From JAJPXC01 sp964628905 (GTDB taxonomy: Bacteria; Bacteroidota; Bacteroidia; Bacteroidales; Muribaculaceae): DNA of 23,966 nt. The notes below the pieces were generated by a model that saw only the letters and a program-made list of their open reading frames with translations, was not told where the DNA came from and searched no databases. Made by a program: the position numbers and the translations under genes. Below are positions 1-7,154 of this stretch, in pieces. Each line of letters opens with the position of its first letter. Position 1 is the first letter of the stretch. The stretch spans positions 1-23,966 of the forward strand of contig CAZVNS010000027.1 in the NCBI GenBank assembly GCA_964628905.1, read 5' to 3'.

Positions 1-29
1 CGGATAAGTTTCTATAAGCTCCCCACCAA

Positions 30-54
30 AACACAGGGATTTGTACGTGTCCCG
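30..54 (+). repeat. Dispersed repeat, copy 1
   Basis: This stretch holds the core ACACAGGGATTTGTACGTG followed by TCCCG. Near-identical cores occur at 6970-7004 on the minus strand and 23478-23511 on the plus strand. It lies in the non-coding DNA before parB. I do not recognise the family. Confidence 0.6.
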
Positions 55-83
55 TAAATTGGCCTGGTTTACCGATAAAATGG

Positions 84-91
84 TACTTTTG
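84..91 (+). promoter_or_regulatory. Candidate distal promoter -7 box (TACTTTTG)
   Basis: TACTTTTG matches the Bacteroidetes -7 consensus TAnnTTTG. A TTG at 59-61 could be the -33 element, but its 22-bp spacing is longer than the usual 19-20. If used, it would give parB a leader of about 150 nt that includes a possible 22-codon reading frame (144-212) and the hairpin at 188-221. Confidence 0.3.
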
Positions 92-157
92 CCGACCGTA
101 ACCAACTACCACCCCTGAAACCAACAACTTTAAAAAAGCATAAATGCGCCGCGGGAG

Positions 158-188
158 TTGGCTGCGAAGCAAAAAATTGGTAAATTTG
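158..188 (+). promoter_or_regulatory. Promoter of the parB operon
   Basis: TTG at 158-160, a 20-bp spacer and TAAATTTG at 181-188 fit the Bacteroidetes -33/-7 promoter (TTTG and TAnnTTTG). It lies 60 nt before the parB ATG. The predicted start site falls inside the left arm of the hairpin at 188-221. Confidence 0.55.
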
Positions 189-228
189 CGGTGGAATAGC
201 CCAAAAGGGTAATTCCACCGCTAAATTT
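188..228 (+). promoter_or_regulatory. Long hairpin followed by T-run in the parB leader
   Basis: GCGGTGGAAT (188-197) pairs perfectly with ATTCCACCGC (212-221). The loop holds a further CCC/GGG pairing (200-202 with 207-209) around AAAA. An AAATTT on each side extends the symmetry, and TAAATTTTTAAAT follows. It looks like an intrinsic terminator or attenuator, or an operator overlapping the promoter. It could equally end transcription arriving from upstream. Confidence 0.5.
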
Positions 229-248
229 TTAAATCTTACCTACTTCCC

Positions 249-1127
249 ATGGCAGTAAAACGCAGCGCATTAGGTCGAGGTCTCGACTCATTGATATCAA
301 TGGACGACGTGCCAGCCCGCGGCTCGTCGGCAATCAGCGACATCGACATATCACTCATATCACCCAACCCTGACCAGCCTCGTACGACATTCGACGAGGA
401 TGCCCTCGATGAGCTTGCCTCCTCGATACGAGAACTTGGCATCATCCAACCTCTGTCGCTGCGCAATGTCGGCGCGGGGCAGTATCAGATAATAGCAGGT
501 GAGCGCCGCTACCGTGCGGCCATACGTGCCGGGCTTAAGACCGTGCCCGCATATATACGCACTGCCAACGACAGCGAGCTCACCGAGATGGCCCTCATCG
601 AAAATATACAGCGTGAGGACCTCAATGCCATCGAAATTGCGCTGACATTCAAGAAGCTGATTGACCAATACAACCTTACCCAAGAGCGCTTGAGCGAGCG
701 CATAGGCAAGAAACGTGCCACAATAGCCAACTTCTTGCGTCTGCTGCGATTACCGGCTGAGGTGCAGTTGGGCTTGCGCGATAAGCGTGTGGATATGGGC
801 CATGCCCGTGCGTTGCTTTCTATCGAGCAGCCGTCGTTGCAACTCAAGCTTTACGAGCGTATCCTCAAGGAGGGGCTGTCGGTACGCAAGGTTGAGGAGC
901 TTGCCAAGCAATACCGCGAGGGTAAGACCATCCCGGCTGACAAACAAGAGCCGGGGAGCCTCAATCGCACCTTCGAACCCCTCAAGCGACAACTTTCAGC
1001 CCGCTTCAACACTCCGGTGTCGGTGAGTTGCGACAAGTCAGGAAAAGGTAAGATCACATTCCAATTCCGCGATGCCGACCAGCTAACAAAACTCATCACA
1101 ATCTTTGACACCCTGAAAGTTAATTAA
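249..1127 (+). CDS. parB: Chromosome-partitioning protein ParB
   Basis: A ParB/Spo0J-family CTP-dependent DNA clamp that loads at parS sites and works with the ATPase ParA to segregate origins. It has 292 residues, normal for the family. The N-terminus carries the LGRGLDSLI motif (8-16) that usually contacts ParA. The CTP-binding core shows QPR (43-45), GERRYRA (84-90) and ENIQREDL (118-125), followed by a helix-turn-helix around 143-167 and a C-terminal dimerisation segment. The ATG at 249 lies shortly after the leader hairpin. It is the first gene of a run with the DUF5683 gene and mltD. parA is not in the window and would be expected to the left. No parS palindrome was seen. The identification is secure. 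Confidence 0.96.
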   Translation: MAVKRSALGRGLDSLISMDDVPARGSSAISDIDISLISPNPDQPRTTFDEDALDELASSIRELGIIQPLSLRNVGAGQYQIIAGERRYRAAIRAGLKTVPAYIRTANDSELTEMALIENIQREDLNAIEIALTFKKLIDQYNLTQERLSERIGKKRATIANFLRLLRLPAEVQLGLRDKRVDMGHARALLSIEQPSLQLKLYERILKEGLSVRKVEELAKQYREGKTIPADKQEPGSLNRTFEPLKRQLSARFNTPVSVSCDKSGKGKITFQFRDADQLTKLITIFDTLKVN

Positions 1128-1128
1128 G

Positions 1129-1177
1129 GTTTTTAAAGTTGACCTTAACGACCTTAACGACCTTAATGACTCTAAAA
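1129..1177 (+). repeat. 9-nt tandem repeat after parB
   Basis: After GTTTTTAAAGTTGA, the unit GACCTTAAC is repeated: two exact copies, one ending AAT, then a decayed GACTCTAAA. The first 22 bases recur at 21781-21802 with about three changes. It starts two bases after the parB stop and fills most of the gap to the next gene. Confidence 0.6.
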
Positions 1178-1194
1178 ATATCACACTCACCCCG

Positions 1195-2049
1195 TTGATG
1201 GAAAAAGGTAAATCGAGAAATAACGCCAAACACCTCGACCCGCTGTCACAGACGCTGATCTACTTGCTGATCGCTGTGATGGCAATGCCTTTCGACATCT
1301 TCGCATACTCTCCCTCGCAGGTCAAGCAAGCCCCGACTGCCACACCCAATGAGCCTCAATTGCCCACTGAAATCCCTCTTGACCAGCCGCTGAGCGGTCC
1401 GGCCGAGGTGGTGGTTGATACCATACAATCGCGTGGCGATACGTTGGAGATCATGGGACCTGTAGACTCCATACCTGTGGTCGACAGCCAGTGGGTAGCT
1501 ACAAGTGATACCACAAGAGTGGTCGAGGCACCTGAATGGGAGACCCGCGATGTGGTGTTCAACCCCGACCCGTCGCGAGCAGTGTGGCTCTCTGCGCTGT
1601 TCCCCGGTTTGGGACAGATCTACAACCGTCGCTACTGGAAGCTCCCGATCATCGTGGGCGGTTACCTCGGTTTGGGCTACGCTACCAACTGGAACAACAA
1701 CATGCTCCGCGACTACACCCGCGCTTATAACGATGTGATGGACAATGATCCATCGACCAACTCATATATGGACTTCTTCCCCACCACCACCTCTGAGGAG
1801 AGTCTCGACAAGACGTGGCTCACCAACGTGCTGAAGTCGCGCAAGAACTACTACCGACGCAACCGCGACCTGTGCATAATCTGTATGGTGGGAGTCTACC
1901 TTGTGGCGATGCTCGACGCATATGTAGATGCGTCGCTGTCGCACTTCGACATATCACCCGATCTGTCGATGGACGTGGCGCCAGCCGTAATACAGGATGG
2001 GCGCAACCGTTTACCCTCACTCGGCCTGCAATGGGCCTTAACGTTCTAA
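1195..2049 (+). CDS. DUF5683-type membrane protein
   Basis: A 284-residue protein of the DUF5683 type, often found between parB and a lytic transglycosylase in Bacteroidales. A hydrophobic stretch at 20-38 can act as signal anchor. Residues about 40-120 are a P/T/E/D-rich linker. The conserved part starts at 125 with DPSRAVWLSALFPGLGQIYN, followed by a hydrophobic segment (about 150-163), the charged RKNYYRRNRDL (216-226) and another membrane segment (227-243). The gene starts with two consecutive ATG codons, so 1198 is an equally good start. Only 15 nt separate it from mltD, so co-transcription is likely. The biochemical role is unknown. Its place beside envelope and segregation genes suggests an envelope function, which is inference. 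Confidence 0.85.
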   Translation: MMEKGKSRNNAKHLDPLSQTLIYLLIAVMAMPFDIFAYSPSQVKQAPTATPNEPQLPTEIPLDQPLSGPAEVVVDTIQSRGDTLEIMGPVDSIPVVDSQWVATSDTTRVVEAPEWETRDVVFNPDPSRAVWLSALFPGLGQIYNRRYWKLPIIVGGYLGLGYATNWNNNMLRDYTRAYNDVMDNDPSTNSYMDFFPTTTSEESLDKTWLTNVLKSRKNYYRRNRDLCIICMVGVYLVAMLDAYVDASLSHFDISPDLSMDVAPAVIQDGRNRLPSLGLQWALTF

Positions 2050-2064
2050 CCCAGTCACCCCCAC

Positions 2065-3789
2065 ATGTTAAACCGCTTAATCTTATCACTGACACTCACC
2101 CTGAGCTGCTTCACAATGGCCACCGCCGCCCCCTCGATACTTACCATCAAGGAGACTATTACCGACTCGGCGATTGTCTACCCCGAGAGCTTCGAGACCG
2201 ACACCCATCGGATGATGCAGAACTGGTATCTGCAAAACTATACCGACCTCGACCGCGAGGCAGACTCACGTCCAACGGTCGACGCAACCGACGATGTTTA
2301 TATCGAGCGTCTTTCACACATGCCCACCATCATCGAGATGCCTTTCAACCAGGTGGTGAAGTCATACATCCAGATGTATACACAGAAGAAGCGCTCGCTC
2401 GTGGAGAATATGCTCGGCATGAGCCTCTACTACATGCCCATCTTTGAGCAAGCACTTGAGCGCGAGGGGCTCCCGCTGGAACTGAAATATCTGCCGGTGA
2501 TTGAGTCGGCGCTCAACCCCGATGCCGTGTCGCGTGCCGGCGCCACCGGACTTTGGCAATTCATGCTCCCCACGGCCCGGGGCCTGAGTCTTGAGGTGAA
2601 CTCGCTTGTGGATGAGCGCCGCGACCCTGCTCGATCGTCAGATGCTGCAGCCAAGTATCTCAAGCAGCTCTACGACATCTACGGCGACTGGTCACTCGCC
2701 ATCGCCGCTTACAATTGCGGCCCCGGTAACGTCAACAAAGCCCTGCGCCGTGCCGGTGGCGACTCCAACAGCAAGGACTTCTGGGCTATATATCCACTGC
2801 TACCGGCCGAAACACGCGGCTACGTGCCGGCATTCATCGCCGCCAACTATGCGATGAACTATTACAAAGAGCACAACATCAGCCCCGCTCTGGCCAAAAA
2901 GCCTATCATCACAGATACCGTTGAGGTGAACAAGCGCGTGCACTTCGACCAGATCTCCAACGTGCTCAACATCCCCATCGATGAAATCCGGGTGCTTAAC
3001 CCACAGTTCCGCCAGAATGTGATACCCGGCGACATCCGCCCCTACAAGCTCGTACTCCCCTCACATCAAGTGTGCTCATACGTGATGAGCGAGGACAGCA
3101 TCCTTGCCTACAAAGCCGCTGAATACAACCGCCGCACAGTGGTCGAGCCCGCTACTTACGCCGACGCAACGGTAACGTCAGATGGTGAATACATCACCGA
3201 AACCATTGTCAAATATCACAAAGTGCGCAAAGGTGAGACCCTCACTTCCATAGCCAAGCGATATGGCGTGACTGTCAAGAGTCTTAAGCGAACCAACAAG
3301 GTGAAGAGTGCCAAGCGCGGGCAGACGCTGAAGATCGTTACCACTCGTCGGGTAAAGGTTAAGCAGGAGGAGCCGACCGAGCAGCAGACCGCTGTAGCCG
3401 AGGCTGTTGAGACCCAACCTCAGGCTGCTCCCGTTGCTGACGAACAGCGCCAGGAGGTGACTGACGAAACCCAAGTGGTGACCGACGACGTTACCGGCGT
3501 TGAGGAAGAAGCTACAGCGCAGCCCCAGGTGACTGAACAGGCTCCAGCCGCTGAGACAACAGTAGCTCCAGCCCCCGCTGTCAGCGACACCAAAGCCAAG
3601 AAGAAGGAGCGCCAACAAAAACGTCAAAGCAGCAAAAAAGACACAACCAAGACCGTGACTGTGAAAAAGGGTGACAGCCTCGACAAGATTGCTCGTCGCA
3701 ACGGCACTACAGTCAAGGAGCTGCGCCGACTCAACGGCAACCTCAAAGGCAATAAGATCCAGCCCGGACAGAAGATCCGCGTGAAGTGA
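2065..3789 (+). CDS. MltD-like lytic transglycosylase with LysM domains
   Basis: A secreted murein hydrolase that cleaves the MurNAc-GlcNAc bond to give 1,6-anhydro ends. Residues 1-22 are a signal peptide ending ATAA. The SLT/lysozyme-like domain covers about 135-265. It shows the catalytic glutamate in LPVIESALNP (Glu147), the GATGLWQFM motif (159-167) and AYNCGPGNV (215-223). One LysM domain lies at about 383-426 and another at about 528-574. Between them is a low-complexity linker rich in A, E, Q, T and V. LysM domains bind peptidoglycan glycan. At 574 residues it has the usual size for Bacteroidales MltD-type proteins. Its stop codon abuts that of the convergent ogt gene. Confidence 0.93.
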   Translation: MLNRLILSLTLTLSCFTMATAAPSILTIKETITDSAIVYPESFETDTHRMMQNWYLQNYTDLDREADSRPTVDATDDVYIERLSHMPTIIEMPFNQVVKSYIQMYTQKKRSLVENMLGMSLYYMPIFEQALEREGLPLELKYLPVIESALNPDAVSRAGATGLWQFMLPTARGLSLEVNSLVDERRDPARSSDAAAKYLKQLYDIYGDWSLAIAAYNCGPGNVNKALRRAGGDSNSKDFWAIYPLLPAETRGYVPAFIAANYAMNYYKEHNISPALAKKPIITDTVEVNKRVHFDQISNVLNIPIDEIRVLNPQFRQNVIPGDIRPYKLVLPSHQVCSYVMSEDSILAYKAAEYNRRTVVEPATYADATVTSDGEYITETIVKYHKVRKGETLTSIAKRYGVTVKSLKRTNKVKSAKRGQTLKIVTTRRVKVKQEEPTEQQTAVAEAVETQPQAAPVADEQRQEVTDETQVVTDDVTGVEEEATAQPQVTEQAPAAETTVAPAPAVSDTKAKKKERQQKRQSSKKDTTKTVTVKKGDSLDKIARRNGTTVKELRRLNGNLKGNKIQPGQKIRVK

Positions 3790-4341
3790 TCATAAACCCG
3801 ACTCAAGCGCAAGCAGTGTGCGCTTGGCTTCAAGACCGCCGGCATACCCTGTCAGCGAGCCGTCGGCTCCAATGATGCGGTGACAAGGCACGAAAATCGA
3901 CAAGGGGTTAGCCCCCACGGCATTGGCCACGGCTCGTATCGAAGTCGGTCGTCCAATGGCTCTGGAGAGTAGGCCATAGGAGTGGGTAGTGCCATAAGGT
4001 ATCTGTTTGAGAGCCTCCCATACCTTGAGCTGAAAGTCGGTCCCGGCCATCAACAGTTCGATGTCAAACTCCGAGCGTTCGCCGCTGAAATATTCATCGA
4101 GCTGCCCAGTGGCGCAGGAGATGGTAGGGGTTGTGCCAACTATAACCCCGGCATGAAACCGGCGCGCGATACGTCCCACTAAGGCATCATGACGATTGCG
4201 CGACACCCAATCGCAGAGACAAAGTCTACCCCTTATCTCACCGAGCAGCAGCCGCCCGCAAGGGTTGTCATACGTCAAAGTCGACAGGATATTCGAGGTC
4301 ATCATCATCATCGACAGTTGGCTTATTGAACGACTCCTCAT
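3790..4341 (-). CDS. ogt: Methylated-DNA--protein-cysteine methyltransferase
   Basis: A suicide repair protein that moves the alkyl group from O6-alkylguanine in DNA to its own cysteine. The active site is VPCHRIIG, with acceptor Cys153 when counted from the ATG at 4341. The DNA-binding part includes YGTTHSYG (116-123) and the conserved LTGYAGGL follows the active site. The first residues (MRSRSISQLS) look unlike the family, and four consecutive ATG codons follow (residues 11-14). The real start may therefore be near 4302-4311, giving about 170 residues. Either start overlaps the 3' end of the YolD-like gene, which suggests translational coupling. It is the last gene of a DNA-repair operon with the Y-family polymerase. 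Its stop touches the mltD stop. Confidence 0.92.
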   Translation of the reverse strand: MRSRSISQLSMMMMTSNILSTLTYDNPCGRLLLGEIRGRLCLCDWVSRNRHDALVGRIARRFHAGVIVGTTPTISCATGQLDEYFSGERSEFDIELLMAGTDFQLKVWEALKQIPYGTTHSYGLLSRAIGRPTSIRAVANAVGANPLSIFVPCHRIIGADGSLTGYAGGLEAKRTLLALESGL

Positions 4342-4510
4342 GGGAGCGAGCGGTCGACGCTATCGCCTGGTCGTGACCCGTCAGGGCGGCGAAAGGCGCA
4401 AACTGGGCGGCGCGAGCTTCCATGCTCATCCGCTGATGTTGTTTCACCCCCTCGTAGCGCAGATTGATTATGTCGTCATATTCTTCCATATCTTTACTTT
4501 CGATGTCCAC
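4268..4510 (-). CDS. YolD-like small partner of Y-family polymerase
   Basis: A small acidic protein of 80 residues (73 if the ATG at 4489 is used). The EYDDIINL block and MSMEARAAQFAPFAALTG resemble the short YolD-like proteins that sit next to UvrX/ImuB-type translesion polymerases in Firmicutes and Bacteroidetes. The C-terminus is an Asp run followed by LEYPVDFDV. The longer form overlaps the polymerase stop by 17 nt. The shorter form starts 4 nt after it. Its 3' end overlaps ogt. The function of the family is not established. A link to the polymerase is inferred from the recurrent neighbourhood. Assignment rests on motif recognition, not on a search. Confidence 0.75.
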   Translation of the reverse strand: MDIESKDMEEYDDIINLRYEGVKQHQRMSMEARAAQFAPFAALTGHDQAIASTARSHEESFNKPTVDDDDDLEYPVDFDV

Positions 4511-5981
4511 CTATCTGCTGATTGCGGTCGCGCTGGGTGGCTCCGTCAGCGAAATTTAGTCCGCGGAGCACGGCGTTCTTTCCAAACCGACGGCGCAAGG
4601 CAAGTATGGCCTCCTGACGGCGTCGTTCGCGCGCCGCTTCGTCGGCATCGGCCTGACGCTGCCGCTCGATAGCCTCATAGTCGGCAAACAGGTCGAGCTG
4701 TAGTTCGGTTGGTGCTACAGGTATCTCATCCTCAGCGATCAAGTGGTTGATTGACAGGGTGAGGCGGCGCACCAATAGCAAGGGGTTGACGATGCGCTCA
4801 AACAGCTCGGTGACATGGTCGATAATGGCTCGCGACGATGAGGTATAGCCCCGCAGGGTGATAGTGCCATGGGCGTGGTAGGGCACTTGCCGGCCGTAGT
4901 GGTCGGTGGATATGCGCCCGTGATATTGATCGCGGATGTAGGGGTCGGTAAGGTTGGCGATATCATAGCCCACGGTGAGCACAAGCTGATTGGTGACAAG
5001 GCGCTTGTCGACAAGGTCGAGTGCCACGTCGTCGGCCATCTCGCGGACTACGGTGCGTGCCTTGTCGAAAGAATATGGTTCGGACAGCACCTGGCCGGAC
5101 GACATCGAGCGAGTGTCGGGACGGTACGCTTTGATATAGTCCATCGTTACCGGCTCCCACCCCCAGGCATGGTCGATGATGAGCTCGGCGTTGACCCCAA
5201 ACTGGCTGAAAAACCAATCCTCATGCTCAATCGACGCCCGGGCCACGTCGCCCATAGTCCGCAGCCCCACCTCCTCAAGTCGGCGGGCTATACCTCGGCC
5301 GGTGCGCCAGAAGTCGGTGAGCGGAGTGTGCGACCACAGCGTGCGGCGGTAGGCCATCTCGTCGAGTTCGGCTATGCGCACCCCATCGCTGTCAGGGGGC
5401 ATCTTCTTAGCCACGATATCCATCGCCACCTTACATAGGTACATATTGGTGCCGATGCCCGCGGTGGCCGTGATACCGGTCTCGGCCAGCACCTCGCGTA
5501 TCATCTTCATGGCCAACTGATGAGCCGTCATGCGGTAAGTGTCGAGGTAGGCCGTAGCGTCGATTATCACCTCGTCGATAGAGTAGACGTGAATATCCTC
5601 CGGGGCGATGTAGCGCAGGTAGATGTCGTAGATGCGCGTCGAATAGTCGACGTACAACCCCATCCGCGGAGGCGCCACCAGATAGTCGACAGCTAAATTT
5701 TGGTTGTGGGCAAGTTCGCTGCCCAGGGTCGACTTCCCTTGGCGGCCGCGGATGAAGTTGACTTGCCGCACACGCTGCACCACCTCAAAGAGGCGAGGCC
5801 GCCCCGGGATGCCAAACGCCTTCAGGGCCGGCGACACCGCCAGGCATATCGTCTTCTCAGTACGGCTCTCATCGGCCACCACAAGGCAAGTGTCGAGCGG
5901 ATTGAGCCCGCGCTCCACACATTCGACCGAAGCGTAAAACGACTTCAAGTCAATCGCTATATATTGCCTGTTAGTTGCCAC
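4494..5981 (-). CDS. Y-family translesion DNA polymerase (UvrX/DinB-like)
   Basis: An error-prone polymerase of the UmuC/DinB superfamily that copies past damaged bases. The N-terminal motif IAIDLKSFYASVE holds the metal ligand Asp11. YSIDE provides Asp136 and Glu137. The steric region FYASVE and the fingers and thumb follow in family order. A little-finger domain covers about 290-410. The C-terminus ends with RRRFGKNAVLRG and a GATQRDRNQQIGGH tail, typical of the group found in Firmicutes and Bacteroidetes beside YolD-like genes. It has 495 residues against about 350-400 for DinB, so it belongs to the longer UmuC/UvrX type. The start is a GTG (5979-5981), since no in-frame ATG was found upstream before a stop. 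It heads an operon with the YolD-like protein and Ogt. Confidence 0.92.
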   Translation of the reverse strand: MATNRQYIAIDLKSFYASVECVERGLNPLDTCLVVADESRTEKTICLAVSPALKAFGIPGRPRLFEVVQRVRQVNFIRGRQGKSTLGSELAHNQNLAVDYLVAPPRMGLYVDYSTRIYDIYLRYIAPEDIHVYSIDEVIIDATAYLDTYRMTAHQLAMKMIREVLAETGITATAGIGTNMYLCKVAMDIVAKKMPPDSDGVRIAELDEMAYRRTLWSHTPLTDFWRTGRGIARRLEEVGLRTMGDVARASIEHEDWFFSQFGVNAELIIDHAWGWEPVTMDYIKAYRPDTRSMSSGQVLSEPYSFDKARTVVREMADDVALDLVDKRLVTNQLVLTVGYDIANLTDPYIRDQYHGRISTDHYGRQVPYHAHGTITLRGYTSSSRAIIDHVTELFERIVNPLLLVRRLTLSINHLIAEDEIPVAPTELQLDLFADYEAIERQRQADADEAARERRRQEAILALRRRFGKNAVLRGLNFADGATQRDRNQQIGGHRK

Positions 5982-6184
5982 CGCGCAGATTGGATTATGC
6001 AGAAAGACATAAAAGCATATTTTTTCATTTTAGACATAGGGGATATTTTTTTTGACATAAAGACATAAAAACATAAAAATTTATGTCCTTTATGTCTCAT
6101 TGTCTCTATGTCTTGATGTCTCTAAGCGCAAATTTAGCCTAAAAATCCTGAAACTCGCATTCGTCACCCCATTTTAACAAAGCT
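5982..6184. other. A/T-rich intergenic region with inverted short repeats
   Basis: This gap lies between the 3' end of the YczE-type gene and the start of the polymerase, both on the minus strand. It is full of the 8-mer GACATAAA and its complement TTTATGTC. A strong hairpin lies at 6054-6096: two tandem GACATAAA copies against two TTTATGTC copies with a single bulged base. The polymerase promoter should lie here, but no clear TAnnTTTG box was found on the minus strand. Confidence 0.5.
6054..6096 (-). terminator. Long hairpin of GACATAAA repeats
   Basis: GACATAAA at 6054-6061 and 6062-6069 faces TTTATGTC at 6080-6087 and 6089-6096. The stem is 16 bp with one bulged C (6088) and a 10-nt A-rich loop. 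It lies about 90 nt after the YczE-type gene stop and is followed on the minus strand by a T-rich tract (6046-6053). It may be the terminator of that gene, or a regulatory site for the polymerase operon. Confidence 0.4.
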
Positions 6185-6931
6185 TTAATGCCGTAACATC
6201 CGGAGTAGGCCGAACACGTAGCGCCGCATCCCCGGAGATGTCACAAGATGGTCAAACCATCCCAGGTGTGGCGATATAGCTTTGACCACCAACCCTACAT
6301 AGACCATGGCAAAGAGGGTGCCCACGCCTACCACATTCCATAGCCAGCGGCCGAAGAACAAGTATGAAGCCGCGACTGCCGTCACCACCAAAGTAGTATC
6401 GACAGCGATCTTAACCTTGGCGAAAGGCCTATGCAGAACCTTGCCTAAGGCAATAGTTATACCTTCACCCGGCATGGTCACAGAGCCGCAGCGCACCTCA
6501 AAAGCTATACCAACGCCCATCACCGTGCACCCTGCCAACTGGAGTAGCGACTGCACCGCAAGAGAATCGTACCGCAAGCCGTTCAGCAGCCACATATTAA
6601 AGTCGATGAGCCATCCGAACACAAAGCCTATCACCAATTGAAACAATTGCGCCGGATCGAACTGTCGCCGCAGTATCCCCATCTGGCACAGCACAAACAC
6701 AGAGTTCATCGCTATAGTCCATCCTCCTACGCTCAGCGCCGGCAACGCCCCGTCGGCGCCGGCAAGCGACAGCACAAACGGCAGCGACGAAATCACGCTG
6801 CTACCCAGCGCCGACTTGATGCAGAGTGCCACCCCAAGCGTCATCAGGTAGAGCGAACCTAACAAAAACAGATGTTGCCATACAAACGATGCCACCCGCG
6901 AGGGCCGCATCACAGAAATTCTCTTATTCAT
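6185..6931 (-). CDS. YczE/YitT-type integral membrane protein
   Basis: A 248-residue polytopic membrane protein. About five to six hydrophobic segments can be seen, at roughly 18-38, 62-85, 95-112, 125-145, 172-195 and 200-218. The loop GVGIAFEVRCGSVTMPGEG after the fourth segment and the motif SALGSSVISSLPFVLS near the N-terminus are typical of the YczE/YyaS/DUF6198 group related to YitT. No substrate is established for this family, and transport is only inferred. It stands alone, separated from the polymerase by about 200 nt of repeat-rich DNA. The dispersed repeat at 6970-7004 lies about 40 nt upstream in the same orientation. The family assignment is by eye. Confidence 0.75.
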   Translation of the reverse strand: MNKRISVMRPSRVASFVWQHLFLLGSLYLMTLGVALCIKSALGSSVISSLPFVLSLAGADGALPALSVGGWTIAMNSVFVLCQMGILRRQFDPAQLFQLVIGFVFGWLIDFNMWLLNGLRYDSLAVQSLLQLAGCTVMGVGIAFEVRCGSVTMPGEGITIALGKVLHRPFAKVKIAVDTTLVVTAVAASYLFFGRWLWNVVGVGTLFAMVYVGLVVKAISPHLGWFDHLVTSPGMRRYVFGLLRMLRH

Positions 6932-6969
6932 TATACCTAAATTTTACCACCATGAAGTTACAAAATTCC

Positions 6970-7004
6970 CGGGACACGTACAAATTTCTGTGTTTGAAAA
7001 TTAC
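6970..7004 (-). repeat. Dispersed repeat, copy 2
   Basis: On the minus strand this reads GGTAATTTTCAA, then ACACAGAAATTTGTACGTG, then TCCCG. It shares the TAATTTTCAA block with copy 3 (23478-23511) and the ACACAG..ATTTGTACGTG core with copy 1 (30-54). It lies between the YczE-type gene and a broken gene fragment on the plus strand. Confidence 0.6.
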
Positions 7005-7032
7005 CTAACCGAATATCAGGGATACTCTGTAG

Positions 7033-7149
7033 AGAAAGACTTCGGCCGACGGTGTGAGATTTGCTGTCACTACTCAGTGGGGTTACAATTTCGAGGCTTT
7101 CCGCCACCATGTGGAGCGCGAGTTTGGCTGGACTATCACTGAGGGATAG
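7033..7149 (+). pseudogene. C-terminal fragment of a lost gene
   Basis: From the codon after a TAG (7030-7032) to the TAG at 7147-7149, the plus strand encodes 38 residues of convincing protein character, including DGVRFAVTTQWGYNFEAF and ending GWTITEG. There is no start codon and no room for the rest of a gene, so this looks like the tail of a deleted gene. I could not name the family. It begins 28 bp after the dispersed repeat and reads away from it. Confidence 0.4.
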
Positions 7150-7154
7150 GTGAG

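Noticed and set aside
1..30. A minus-strand coding end running off the left edge.
   Set aside because: The bases can be read as a few plausible residues, but too little is visible to separate it from chance.
1..1194. A parS site near parB.
   Set aside because: No palindrome of the TGTTtCACGTGaAACA type was seen around parB or elsewhere in the window.
1815..2447. A 210-codon reading frame on the plus strand.
   Set aside because: It crosses from the DUF5683 gene into mltD in another frame. Both real genes have strong family motifs.
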